Assembly (NCBI RefSeq): GCF_001642475.1
Contig: NW_019173980.1
Coordinates: forward strand, 179,920 to 243,919
Reading direction: 5' to 3'
DNA length: 64,000 nucleotides
Source: Fonsecaea monophora
Lineage: Eukaryota; Ascomycota; Eurotiomycetes; Chaetothyriales; Herpotrichiellaceae
Position numbers and translations under genes: made by a program. This document shows, one piece after another, positions 1-10,543 of the stretch (its first letter is position 1; each line of letters starts with the position of its first letter). Below the pieces are notes generated by a model. That model was not told the origin of the DNA and made no database searches. It saw only the letters and a program-made list of their open reading frames with translations.

Positions 1-1799
1 CTCGGCCGAGAGTGCCTTCGTTCGCTACTACGATACCTTGATGCCTCTTCTCTTCAACGTCCTGCAAGCCGAACAGTCGAAAGAGTATCGATTGCTCCGC
101 GCCAAAGCCATGGAGTGCGCCACACTCATCGCCCTGGCTGTGGGCAAGGAGAAGATGGGACAAGATGGCATTACGCTCGTCCAGATCCTCGGCAACATTC
201 AGCAAAACATCACGGATGATGACGACCCACAGTCACAGTATCTTTTACATTGCTGGGGACGTATGTGCAGGGTTCTAGCCTCTGATTTTGTCCCTTATCT
301 TCCTGGAGTTATGCCGCCCTTGTTGGAGCTTGCGGCCGCCAAAGCAGATATCCAGTTGATAGACAGCGAAGATGAAGTGCTCGAAGAGGAGGGGTGGGAG
401 TTGGTGCCTTTGAAGGGAAAAGTTATTGGCATCAAGACGTCCACACTCGAGGATAAACACACGGCGATTGAACTCATCACGATCTACGCACAGATTCTGG
501 AAGCAGATTTCGAGCCGTATGTGGCCGATATCACGGAACGAATCGCCCTGCCTGGATTGTCGTTCTTCTTCCACGATCCTGTCCGGGTGGCTTCTGCCAA
601 ACTAATCCCGCAGCTACTCAACTCGATCAAAAAGCGATACGGCGAGCAGTCGCCACAATTGAACGAGATCTGGGCCAAGTGTTCCGAGAAGGAGATTGAA
701 ATCCTCAGTGCTGAACCTTCGATCGACACCTTAGCAGAAATGTTCCAATGTTTCTACGAGAGTGTCGAAGTGGTAGGCAAGGGCTGCTTGACGCAACACC
801 ACATGGAGCAATTCGTGCAATCGGTCAAGTCGACGCTAGAAGAGTTCCAGAAGCGCGTCCAAGAGCGCGCTGAAGAAAAGGCCGAGTCTGCTGCTGTCAA
901 TCAGGGCCCGGACGCCGATGAGGAAGATTCCTTGTCGGTACAGTACGCCATTGAGGACGACCAGACCCTCCTCTCGGACATGAACAAAGCCTTCCACACC
1001 ATCTTCAAGAATATGGGCGTTGCATTCCTCCCAGCGTGGCAGCAGCTCATGCCCTTTTATGACGCGTTTGTCTCCAACCCGGATCCTATGCAGCGACAGT
1101 GGGCTATCTGCATCTTTGACGATGTATTGGAGTTCTGCGGGTCACAGTCGTACCAGTTTTCTGACCACATCATGCAACCGCTGATTAACGGTATGAGGGA
1201 CGAAAATGCCAATAATCGACAAGCAGCCGCCTACGGGGTGGGCATCGCCGGACAAAAGGGTGGAGAGCAATGGAGTGACTTTGTGGCCGCGAGTATCGAC
1301 ACTCTGTTGCAGATCACGCGGGTCCCCAACGCAAGGAGCGACGACGATGTTTTTGCAACAGAGAATGCTTGTGCTGCAATTGCAAAGATTCTGCACTTTA
1401 ACGCAGGCAAGGTGGTCAATCCGCAGTCGGTCGTGGAGCAGTGGCTCGACACGCTGCCTGTGGTCAATGACGAAGAAGCGGCCCCATATGCGTACAGTTT
1501 TGTTGCGCAGTTGATTGATCAGTAAGTTGCATGATCCTGCGAGTGAATTGGCCGAAATGTCTTGTTCGTGTCACTGACCTTTTCTCTGCAGACAAAACCC
1601 AGCAGTTTTTGCGAAGGCGGCCCAAGTTTTCCACCACATCGCGCTTGCTCTTGAAGCGGAGATGATCCAAGGTGCCACAGCGAAGAAGATCGTCGAGAGT
1701 GCCAAGGTGCTCGTTGGCAAGACGGGGATCAACGCCGAGCAGGTTCTGCAAGGCCTCAGCGAAGACGGGCAGCGGACCGTGAGGAGTTATTTTGCATAA
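1..1799 (+). CDS. importin beta-3 / Kap121 (Pse1) type karyopherin, C-terminal part
   Basis: A nuclear import receptor that carries cargo through nuclear pores in a Ran-dependent way. The reading frame is already open at base 2, so the N-terminus lies left of the window; 575 residues are visible, roughly the C-terminal half of a family whose members run near 1,100 residues. They are HEAT-repeat-like helices, with the block EGWELVPLKGKVIGIKTSTL followed by DKHTAIELITIYAQ, typical of Kap121/IPO5. Exon junction: donor GTAAGT at 1522, branch CTGAC, acceptor CAG ending at 1591 (70-bp intron). The join restores LIDQQNPAVFAKAAQVFHHI, and the frame runs to TAA at 1797-1799. Without this intron the protein would stop falsely at 1524. 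It converges on the spt7 gene. Family assignment is firm; the exact paralogue is inferred from the C-terminal half only. Confidence 0.88.
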
Positions 1800-3229
1800 T
1801 GCGACAAGTCTGGACTGGGAGAAGCGAATGAGATTGGAAAGACATGTGGAGGTTGTCGTCTGCTCTGCCGGCTTTCGCTCTGAGCGGGTAGAGGAGCGAC
1901 GCACGGGCCGACACAGAGTATCAGAGGGCAACATGGATGAGATGATCAGGAGGGGAGGAGGACAGGAGAGGGAATAGCACGACACGAGGAGGAGGGCAAG
2001 AGGAAGAAGAACAACAGAATAAAGAGGGAACGAAACAATGAATGAAACGCCAATCTCTCTCATGTTGCTGTTGCTGCTGTTGATGGCTGATTGCTGATTG
2101 CTGGTTCATATTAGAAGTGGATGTGATATCAAAGTCGTTTAGGCCTCTTGGTTTTTGCCTCTCTCTTTCTCTCTCCCGCTCTCCCTCTGTGTGTGTGTGT
2201 GTGTGTGTCCCCGTCATGATCACAGATGGATGACACTGACACCCTACCCTACCTACCTAGTATACCCTTATATCCTTGTAAGTATAGTCCCATACTCAGC
2301 TACCCACCCAAGTGCCACCTGGGTGCTCAGCTCACTTACCCATCTTCTCCTGTATCCCGGTATTCGCCCCTCCCCTCTCTCTCTCGTTCTAATACCATAA
2401 TGCCCATACCGTCACTGGTCAAGTGCAAGCAAAAACTATAATAAACCAAACAGGTAACTAAGTTATATGAGATTGAGATCCAAGCCAAATAAGTAGCACT
2501 TCACTAATGTATGTGACATTCCTGCACTCGCTCCACTCATTTCCATCCATATTACTCATGTTCACTCATATTATGAGTGTGATGTGTATGTGTATGATGC
2601 GTATGATGCGTATGATGTGTATACTCGGTATGTAGAAGCCACACGTCCTAGTAAACAACGGACAAAATGTGCCTCGAACTTGTGGACTTGTACATACTCA
2701 CCCAGGGCCCTCTGGAGCCTTTGAGCCTTTGAGCCTTTGAGCCTCAGAGCCTCAACTTCAGATAAGCAAGAATATGGATGCACAGGTGAGACAAGGTGTA
2801 AAAAAAAAATAAGTGTATATACAAGAAAACGCCATTCACCTCTTTCGGTTTCTTGACAATCATCGCCCTGGCGGCACGAGACTGGCTTTTCCCCCATGCT
2901 TCGATCGATTTTGGTATTCCCCCGCCCACCCAGTCCTTCGGATTTGAATGAAGCATTGCTCAGATGAAAGCCTCCCTTCTGGTCGTTGTGAAATAAAAGC
3001 ATGCCTCCCCTCCTCTCCTCCTCATCCTGGTCCACTTCCAAAGTCCTGGGTATAATAAAAAGGCGTCTCGTACCGTCAAAATCAAAGGAGTATTGTCATC
3101 CGTCGCACCCCAACAAATCATTCTATACCCAATATCACGCAATGTACCATGGCCATCGTGCACGGCAACCAACATCCCCTCCTGTGATTAATCCCATGAC
3201 CAGTTCGATCCCAAACCCGGTCATGCATA
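1800..3229. other. convergent intergenic region with simple repeats
   Basis: This is the space between two converging genes and should hold both 3' UTRs. I see no supportable gene. It carries a GT microsatellite near 2188-2207, ATGATGCGT/ATGATGTGT-type short repeats near 2590-2620, and a run of CCTTTGAG units near 2716-2745. Short open frames here are low-complexity and on both strands. Confidence 0.6.
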
Positions 3230-6200
3230 TCATAAGCTTTCAGGGCTCATCATGCTTGCATCGCCGTCTCCAATCACACCATGCACTTTTTCGACACCAT
3301 TAACCTGAGGCATCTCGCCGTTGACACCATCCATCATATCCAAAGCATCCACAGCCGGAGGTAGTGTGTTTCCGTCTTGATTCTTGTCATTACCCGGACC
3401 TTTGGGAACCTCAGTCGTCGAAGTTTTCGCTTTCAGCACAGGCTTCTGTTTCTTCTCAGGGCTCCCATCCCCACCAGGACCTGGTGATGACGGAGTGGCG
3501 TTTCCAATGCCATTGACCATTGGACTATCGTCAACCACCCCGTTGGCGACGACCGACTTTCTCTTGCCTTTGTCACCCGGTGTGGCGCTTCCCACCGCAC
3601 CTGTAGCAGCCTTTGCAGCGTTCGCGGCATTCTTGTTAGCTGCCGCCTTTTTCTGGGGGCTGTTGTTGTTCTTGAGCGTGCCCTCTCCAATCTTCCCGGA
3701 TGCTGGAATTCGCGCCCTCCCATGGCCGGGCCTTTGCTTTGGTGGCAGTTCTAGATCCTCCACTAGAGGGCGCTCGCCGTTATCGTGGAGGCGTTTCTTG
3801 AGCCACTCTCTAATGATACCAATCTGCTCCTCCACATTCTCGACGGTGATCTTGGGCCAACGGGGCGGTTCCACGAACATCTTCTCCGCCGACTCTGCCG
3901 AGTTATCTTGCTGATTGCTGAGCCCGAGACGGTTCTGAAGAATGTGGAATGGTACTGTAAGACTGGCCATTCCGAACTCCTTATCGAGTCCCAGTTCGCG
4001 GAAGCCGAAGAAGTCTTCGTCAAGATCACCTGCAAAGTCTCCGCCGACGTACTGCTCTCCACCATCTGCAAATGATCCTTGTCCATGAGCAGTTTCGTCG
4101 GTCAACGCTGGTCGAAGGAGGTCGGCGAGATGTCCTTTCATTCGCTCATGCATCATGGTGAGTTTACTGGCCGTCCTATCGATATCTTCTCGTGCATACA
4201 CGTCCAGGTCATTAAGAGATATACCGCCTGTGTGCAGAGAGTGGAGGATTGCCTCCTCCGTGGTATATGGAGGCTTGTACACCACCTTGCTGTCCTCACC
4301 CTGGGCCACGGGAACGGTAGTCGGCACGGAAATCTTATAGTCTTCTCTGTAGTTCACCAGGGTCGAGCATAGTCGCTGGAAAAAGTCTGCTGCCAGGTCC
4401 GTCATCGCATCGATCGCCGACGGCTGAAACTCTTCAAACCCTGCGTGGAAGAAAATTTCCCCTATTGATCGTTGGAATGCCGCCTTACAGACCCACGGAG
4501 CCATGACAGGCCCATCATCGGACATGACATGGTTTGGAATATCTGCCTCGACGAATGGTTCTGGTTGGTACTTCTGGAACTGGTTTTGATAGGTCTGCGA
4601 CTGGAGTTGCATCTGCTTGACAACGCTGATCTTCGAAACCACCTTCCGCGTGTCTTGCATTTGTCGCATGTTGTTCTCGATCGTTTTAGCTAGCTTGCCG
4701 CGCGGGGCCACGAATTGCCCAGGAGGATACAATCGGAGAAACTCCTCGGCGTGTTCGATGACATATCCTTCAGAGTCTTGGTCCCATCTCAGTCGGGGGT
4801 TGATGTCAGGTATGGCCGAGAGCGAATCGTAATAGTCAGGGAGCATATTCTCCTCCTCGACTTCCATTCCCTCGGCGAGGGTTTGGCCATGAATTTCAAC
4901 CCTGTTGTCCCGTTCAGATGCCTCAGCCCCAAGATCGGCAGCATCTTGGCCCGCAGCTTCTCGTTGCATACGCTGCCACCTGCGCATGCCAGCCTTACTT
5001 CGCAATAATGCTGTCTCCTCGGCATTCAACTTGTCTCCACGGAAAAGCTTGTGTCGCGCGGCCGCGAGCATCGCGCGATCCTTCTTCGTCTTCTGTTTCC
5101 AGAGCTTATATTCCTCATCTTCATACTCAGGTATCGGTGCTGATGAAGGCAGTGCGGGTAAATCCAAATCCATTGCTTCACTACCGCCTCCTGCAACACT
5201 ACCAGGCCCGGGCGCGCCGATAGGGGTCAAAAGTCCTGGTGGAGGCGTCGACTGGCCTTGACTCCCGTCGACCTCAGATTCCGCTCGGATGCCATTTTGA
5301 ACGGAGCTCAGTGACTGTAACACGGGCTTCGTCTCTGGGATGGGGGTCGTTTCAGGCGGAGCTTTTCGGGCGGCTGCACCCCCTTTCTTTGCACTTTTCT
5401 TGGGTGCTTTACGTCCTCGCGATGACATGATGGGTTCATCGTCACTTTCCTCGGCGCCATCGTCGAGATCACCTTGTTGCCGCCTTTCTTCAGCCTCGAC
5501 CTCTGCTCGGTCTCTGATGACGATATCCGGAATCAGAGGTACAAGCTTGTCAGTCTCTTTTTGCATGAAGAGAGCGTGCTTTCGGAATAGATGGTCAGGA
5601 TTGCTATTGAACTTGAGGCAGTTCTTCCAAATCTGATTGAGGTCATCCACGAATTCCTTCTTGGACTTGTAAGCAAATTGCTTAAGTTTCTTGGTCATGG
5701 TACCAAGATCCATGGGATGCTTGATGACGAGGTGATAGTCAGGAGCATCCTTCTTTTTGACGGGGTTAAGGAATGGCGTCGAGTGCTCTGTATGAGCCTT
5801 CAACTCGGTCAAGACTTTCTCCGCAGCCTCGTAGAGTTCTTCCTGCCCGATTTTGTCTTCACTTGCCCATTTGCTTCGGTTCTTGCGCACCTCGCTCATC
5901 AGAGCGCGCAGCTCCGACTCAGTGGCATGGACTAAGTTGCGATGTTCATCTAGACGCGCAATGAGGTTCTTAAGCGTCAGGCTTGATGCGCCGAGATTGG
6001 CCTTGCTCAGACTACCTTGCTGCATAGCAGCATTCTGTCGGTTAGCATGACCTTCTGCTTCTGCTTCGGCTCTGCGCTCTGCCTCGTCCAGACGTTGCTG
6101 ATCCAACATCGCATCTCTGTCATTTTCAAGCGTGAAGAACATTGTGCGCGACAGGGTTTTGACAGTCTCGATTTCCTTGCGCTTCGCCTCTTCCAGCTTC

Positions 6201-6832
6201 TTGCGAGCATCCTCGGCATCTTCCTTCTGTTTGTTCTGTCCCGTTTTAAGAGCGGTCTTTGCCGAGTCGGAGGGAATGCTTGGGGGCGGAGCGGGCCTTG
6301 GGGTCGGCGACGAGGTGGCGTCGGCGATGATATGCATCTTATTCGGGTTGTTTTTGACCGAGGACGCGTTGGCCGCATCGGCGTCCAATTGCTCGTCGTC
6401 GTCGTCATCGTCATAATCATCGTAGTCGTCGTCATCCAATTTGCGCTTTTTTGATATAGGAGCAGGGGGCGGAGCGGATGATGCAGCGGCATCGGGCGCA
6501 GATTGTAGGAGAGAAGCGGCAGCAAGAGTGCGCCTTTGAGGAACTACAACTTGTCCGACATCATTGAACAGTGTCGCGAGTTTGCTCTCGGCATCTTGGA
6601 AGAGTGCGCGAAACCGGACAATCTGGGGATCTTCGTCGATGCTGGGCTCTGGCTCCGCAGCTTGGCCGGACTGGGAACCGCTCCCCAGACTGCGCAATTT
6701 GAACGAACTCGGCGTGTGTGGTCTGGAAGGCGCGCGGAGCAGACCATTTAGAGTATCTCTGTGTAGAGAGTGTAGAAGAGGTTCATCGTCTGGTGGTTTC
6801 TGACTGTTTGGGGGCGGCCATGATAGGGACAT
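3230..6832 (-). CDS. spt7: SAGA complex subunit Spt7-like bromodomain protein
   Basis: A scaffold subunit of the SAGA histone-acetyltransferase complex. In order: an N-terminal region with an Asp-rich stretch (about residues 135-150); a charged helical region; a bromodomain at about 335-437, with HPMDLGTMTKKL and the acetyl-lysine-binding Asn in NCLKFNSNPDH; a basic linker; then a histone-fold at about 778-830 (APWVCKAAFQRSIGEIFF onward), as in Spt7. The C-terminus is low-complexity and Lys/Asn/Gly rich. The frame stays open up to codon 6931, but that codon is TTG. The first in-frame ATG is at 6832 and gives MSLSWPPPNSQKPPDD, so 1,200 residues with no intron. It shares a 698-bp divergent promoter with the VanZ-like gene. 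The bromodomain plus histone-fold order separates it from other bromodomain proteins. Confidence 0.88.
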   Translation of the reverse strand: MSLSWPPPNSQKPPDDEPLLHSLHRDTLNGLLRAPSRPHTPSSFKLRSLGSGSQSGQAAEPEPSIDEDPQIVRFRALFQDAESKLATLFNDVGQVVVPQRRTLAAASLLQSAPDAAASSAPPPAPISKKRKLDDDDYDDYDDDDDDEQLDADAANASSVKNNPNKMHIIADATSSPTPRPAPPPSIPSDSAKTALKTGQNKQKEDAEDARKKLEEAKRKEIETVKTLSRTMFFTLENDRDAMLDQQRLDEAERRAEAEAEGHANRQNAAMQQGSLSKANLGASSLTLKNLIARLDEHRNLVHATESELRALMSEVRKNRSKWASEDKIGQEELYEAAEKVLTELKAHTEHSTPFLNPVKKKDAPDYHLVIKHPMDLGTMTKKLKQFAYKSKKEFVDDLNQIWKNCLKFNSNPDHLFRKHALFMQKETDKLVPLIPDIVIRDRAEVEAEERRQQGDLDDGAEESDDEPIMSSRGRKAPKKSAKKGGAAARKAPPETTPIPETKPVLQSLSSVQNGIRAESEVDGSQGQSTPPPGLLTPIGAPGPGSVAGGGSEAMDLDLPALPSSAPIPEYEDEEYKLWKQKTKKDRAMLAAARHKLFRGDKLNAEETALLRSKAGMRRWQRMQREAAGQDAADLGAEASERDNRVEIHGQTLAEGMEVEEENMLPDYYDSLSAIPDINPRLRWDQDSEGYVIEHAEEFLRLYPPGQFVAPRGKLAKTIENNMRQMQDTRKVVSKISVVKQMQLQSQTYQNQFQKYQPEPFVEADIPNHVMSDDGPVMAPWVCKAAFQRSIGEIFFHAGFEEFQPSAIDAMTDLAADFFQRLCSTLVNYREDYKISVPTTVPVAQGEDSKVVYKPPYTTEEAILHSLHTGGISLNDLDVYAREDIDRTASKLTMMHERMKGHLADLLRPALTDETAHGQGSFADGGEQYVGGDFAGDLDEDFFGFRELGLDKEFGMASLTVPFHILQNRLGLSNQQDNSAESAEKMFVEPPRWPKITVENVEEQIGIIREWLKKRLHDNGERPLVEDLELPPKQRPGHGRARIPASGKIGEGTLKNNNSPQKKAAANKNAANAAKAATGAVGSATPGDKGKRKSVVANGVVDDSPMVNGIGNATPSSPGPGGDGSPEKKQKPVLKAKTSTTEVPKGPGNDKNQDGNTLPPAVDALDMMDGVNGEMPQVNGVEKVHGVIGDGDASMMSPESL

Positions 6833-7530
6833 GGCCGTGCCAACCCCGACTGCGGCGAGGCGAGGGGCGTAACTCCTCCAGTTTGAAAAGGAAGCCTCAG
6901 CGCCGACGAGGCAATCGTGGGAATCGGCCAAAAATCGACGAGGCGGTACAGAGGGGTGCGTAGGCGCTCCTGCACATTAATTGAGAAGTATTTGCGCTGA
7001 ATGGGTGGTGCTGGTGATAAAAATTGATGTCGACTGTTGATGCGATTACGCAGAGGCGAGGCTTGAGGTTGAAAGAAACGTTACAAACTGCGGTTGGGAT
7101 TGAGTGAGGCAGCGGAGGCCCTAGGTGCCTTAGTGACTCCCGCCTGCCGAGCCACCGAGCCAAAGTTACTGGTACCTTGGGACCTTAGGTGGTCACTGGT
7201 AGGTGCACCTGCTTCTCCAACTCCTAGGCGACCTGGGCTCCTATATTTCCGGTCACCTTCCAGGCCTCACTCGATTCCAGCTCAACAACGACTTCAACCA
7301 AAGTGCTCAATTTGATTTCTTTTGACGCATCACAACTTGCCTCTGTACTTTTGCGCTGTTTCCCGCTGTCTAGCCATGTCCGAGTCTGCCTGAAGCTGGC
7401 ATTCCGCCAGCCGAGTCCGACCAATCGCAGTCCCCGACATCGCATCTCTCGAGGTCCACCAGTTCGTTACCTGGCTGTCTTTCCACTGTCGACTGAATAG
7501 CGACCTCGACATAGACACCGAACCAACATA
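6833..7530. promoter_or_regulatory. divergent promoter region, spt7 / VanZ-like gene
   Basis: A 698-bp gap between two genes transcribed away from each other, so it must hold both promoters and 5' UTRs. No canonical TATA box stands out. Several short reading frames cross it, but none has a convincing start or composition. Confidence 0.5.
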
Positions 7531-8279
7531 ATGCGAATCCGATTTCCCTTCGCAAGTATGCAGGCCTGACTGCCTCTCACATTTATCTTGATGCTAACGA
7601 GTCAACTATAGTAACCTTCGTCATCCTCCTGGTCTTCTCCTCCAGTCTCGGCCTGCTCCCACACTCATCCCTTCCATCCACGCCAGCCGCCGCGCAACCA
7701 TACATCCCTTCGCAGTCCGACAAGGCCCTCCACTTTATATGCTTCTTCCTCCTCACTGGGACCTTTTACTTCATCCTTGACACCTCTCGGCGCCGCGTGA
7801 TTCATCTGACGTTGATTGTATGCACATTACTCTTGGGGGTGGGGAGTGAAATCGCACAGGGACTTTTACCCAATGATCGTGAATTTGACGCTTGGGATGT
7901 CCTGGCAAATGTCGTGGGAAGTCTCGCAGCATTGTCATTAGCGAGCGCTTACCATCGACGAGCAGCTGAACGGAGGAGGAGAGCGAAATACTCTGCACTG
8001 ACGGGTGACGGCCTGGAAGGTGAAGATCTAGAGCTTGGGGAGGGCGCCAATGGTACTCTACGCTCGCACGACGTAGACGGCGACGGAGGTCAAGAGACAG
8101 GTGTCACACCAGCACGGACGGTGGAGGAAGAGCTGGACAACTGGGACGAAAACGCACCAGATGATGCCTGGGATGAAGACGACGATACGACCGCAACGAG
8201 CGGGCAGCACACGAAAGTCACCCCTTCAACGAGCTCTGTGGCGAGCGAGGAACCACCCACGAAAGTTGCAGTAGACTGA
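7531..8279 (+). CDS. VanZ-like family membrane protein
   Basis: Two exons. Exon 1 (7531-7555) encodes only MRIRFPFA plus one base. The intron is 7556-7611 with donor GTATGC, branch GCTAAC and acceptor TATAG. Exon 2 restores ITFVILLVFSSSLGLLPHSS and runs to TGA at 8277-8279, giving 230 residues. The middle shows the VanZ-type pattern: SDKALHFICFFLLTG, a second hydrophobic helix (VIHLTLIVCTLLLGVGSEIAQG), then FDAWDVLANVVGSLAALS. The C-terminal 100 residues are acidic and polar and probably cytosolic. About four membrane segments. The role in fungi is unknown; the bacterial namesake is linked to glycopeptide resistance, and I would not transfer that function. Confidence 0.78.
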
Positions 8280-10543
8280 CCAGGCAGGACGAAGGTGTCT
8301 AGTATATGTTAGGAACGGGATGAGACGACACGGGCTACATGAAATATTCAGCTGACTGAATCGAAACACAAATATATCCACGGAATGTACGACTATTGTC
8401 CTGCAACGCGCGTCTGGGCAGATGGCGATGATTTAGACCTTTGTCAGAAATAGTAATGAAGAGAACCGACCGGAAATCATCGAATCACTCTTTCATGATG
8501 CAGAGAAGTATATACTACACTGTTTCTTGGGATTGACTGGTTGCTATTCGTAGCAAAGCAGGCTACTCTCTGGCAATGCTTCGTTGACCTTGCTGATCCT
8601 GCCTTTCGTAATCTCGATATTCGAGTCTTTGGGATACCTAACTACCCTTATACATTGCTGTGTTCGTTTCGCTTCATAAACATGATGGCCCAATTCCACA
8701 AGGACGTTGGCTAGTATTTGTTCTCGTCCCCCTTGAATGCTCCATCTCGCCATTGAAAGCCCACGTTGTTCCCCCACCGGGTGGCAGATCTAAGCCTGAC
8801 AATCATTCCTTGTCCCTGTCCATCGTGTCTCATGTTCTGCATGTCTTTTCAGGCAATTCGGTATGGCCTAGCGAAAGCAGCTAAACCTCCCACAGCTGAT
8901 CCGGAAGGGATTCCTCCTGACGCCGTGACGGCTAACAGTGACTCCACCGCCAGCGTGGCGACCGCCCCAGTTCCTGATCTCGTCGTTAGCTCTTGTTTGC
9001 ATCGCAATGAGAGAGTGTCGGCCAGGATGACACTGTTTTCCCATAGAAAATTTTTTTGAGAGAGGGTCGACTTACTTGGTGTAAAGGAAAGGCATGATCG
9101 TTGGTCTTTTGTTCGTAGTGTTTTTTGGCTGGGGAGGGAGGTAGGCTAACGACGCGGCGAGGAGTGTTGGTTCGCGGTGTTCCTGATTGCAGAATGGTTT
9201 GGTAGTGCGAGTAACTCACGAAGAGAATGAGTGCTATTGGTACGGTCCAGACGCACGATGAGGGCCAAGTGACAATAGAAGTGGATTGTGAAACGAGAGG
9301 TTACAGTGTAAGGGCCAGAAGATATCTTTCACTGGGGAAGTCGCAGCTGTTATATGCTAGCAAGTCAGTAAGTACAACCTGCGGAGGCTGGAAGAGTTCT
9401 TGGTATGACGCTCTGCAACATTCAAGTGACTCGGCATAAGGGGGCGTTTTGCCAAGGACATCGAGGTGCCAGTTTAGAGTGAAAGCAGGCTTTTTGGCTT
9501 TGCAACATGTCGAGATTGATTCGAGATGGGCAGTCGAACAAGAACCTGCCACCCTCCAAGCCACGCGCCGTGTTGGAACTTGAAGATCAAATGACGTAAA
9601 GCGGCATTCAGCCTCGTCGTTCACGTGCCAGTCACGTTGATCATAAACAATGCTGCTTTGAACATGACCAGCAACAACCTCATCCCAAGTTGATTTGCTG
9701 TCACCACCATGTCTCCATCTTCAAAACAAGGGAAATCACCCTGATACTTGTAAGTCCTGCTAAGATGAATCCATTACTCCAAGCGCTACCCTACTTTAAA
9801 GCGATCAGGCCAAGAGATGGTCAGCCTTAGAATATCCGACTTTCAGGCTTGGGACCCAACTACATGAAACGCGCTTCCCCTGGGTTGCGCGAGGCTCTGC
9901 TACAAGATATCACACCACCTCAGCCTCCTGTCTGGCGACTCTAGTCGAATGGTTGCTGTATCTGCCTCCGCATGCTCTACTCCAGGACGGTCTCTATCGC
10001 TGCTCTCACCACCAATGTGGCTCCTCAGTCCACTGCCCCCCGCTTCTTCAACCCCCCGTCTCAGGTGCTGGCTCAATGTGTATCAGATCGTCATCGCTTG
10101 GCCAGAGACGAGAACTTCATATGTCGCCATTCCCTCCTTATCACACCACTGTTGGTCGTCGCCTATGGAAATAGTTAGGGCAAATATCCTTATAGATCTT
10201 CTGGGCTATCTGCCAAACATGGAATATGAACATGCCGCAGGCTCGGTTTTTCTCTGTCTTCTCTTTTTGCATTGTCAACTTTTTGCTTCATTAAGCTAAC
10301 ACGACTTCGAAGACGCCGCTGGTCGGTCCATAGCATTTCTTTTCTTGCATTTGACTGTCCGACTCATCACACAATATCCCAAAAACCACTTGGACGTCGG
10401 CTGGCCCCGTTCAACAGCAGACATAATCCCGCGATCAACTTGCCACGACGTCACACAGAGACCTCCAAGCCTTCAAACATCTCACCGGGGGCCCGTTAAC
10501 ATATTCAACAACCCACACGCCTGACTTGTCGACGTTGCCAATC
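8280..10543. other. long intergenic region upstream of noxB
   Basis: About 2.3 kb between the VanZ-like gene and noxB, both on the plus strand. It must hold the noxB promoter. Apart from one weak spliced candidate at 8868-9095 (minus), listed separately, I find no frame I would call a gene. CpA and TpG are normal here, so it is not RIP-mutated. Confidence 0.5.
8868..9095 (-). CDS. possible small two-exon gene (41 residues), weak
   Basis: On the minus strand an ATG at 9095 opens MPFLYT and meets a strong donor GTAAGT at 9075. A CTAAC branch site lies about 17 bases before a CAG acceptor ending at 8974. The join stays open to TAG at 8868-8870 and gives 41 Arg/Gly-rich residues. Splice signals are the only support. 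An alternative frame over exon 2 is longer and more hydrophobic (GTGAVATLAVESLLAVTASG) but needs a non-canonical acceptor. I do not recognise either product, and chance is a real possibility. Confidence 0.2.

Noticed and set aside
1464..2063. Open minus-strand frame of about 200 codons across the importin 3' end
   Set aside because: It is the shadow of the last importin exon plus low-complexity UTR, and starts at a non-ATG codon.
6833..6931. 33 extra codons at the N-terminus of Spt7
   Set aside because: The frame is open but its first codon is TTG. The first ATG at 6832 gives a plausible start.
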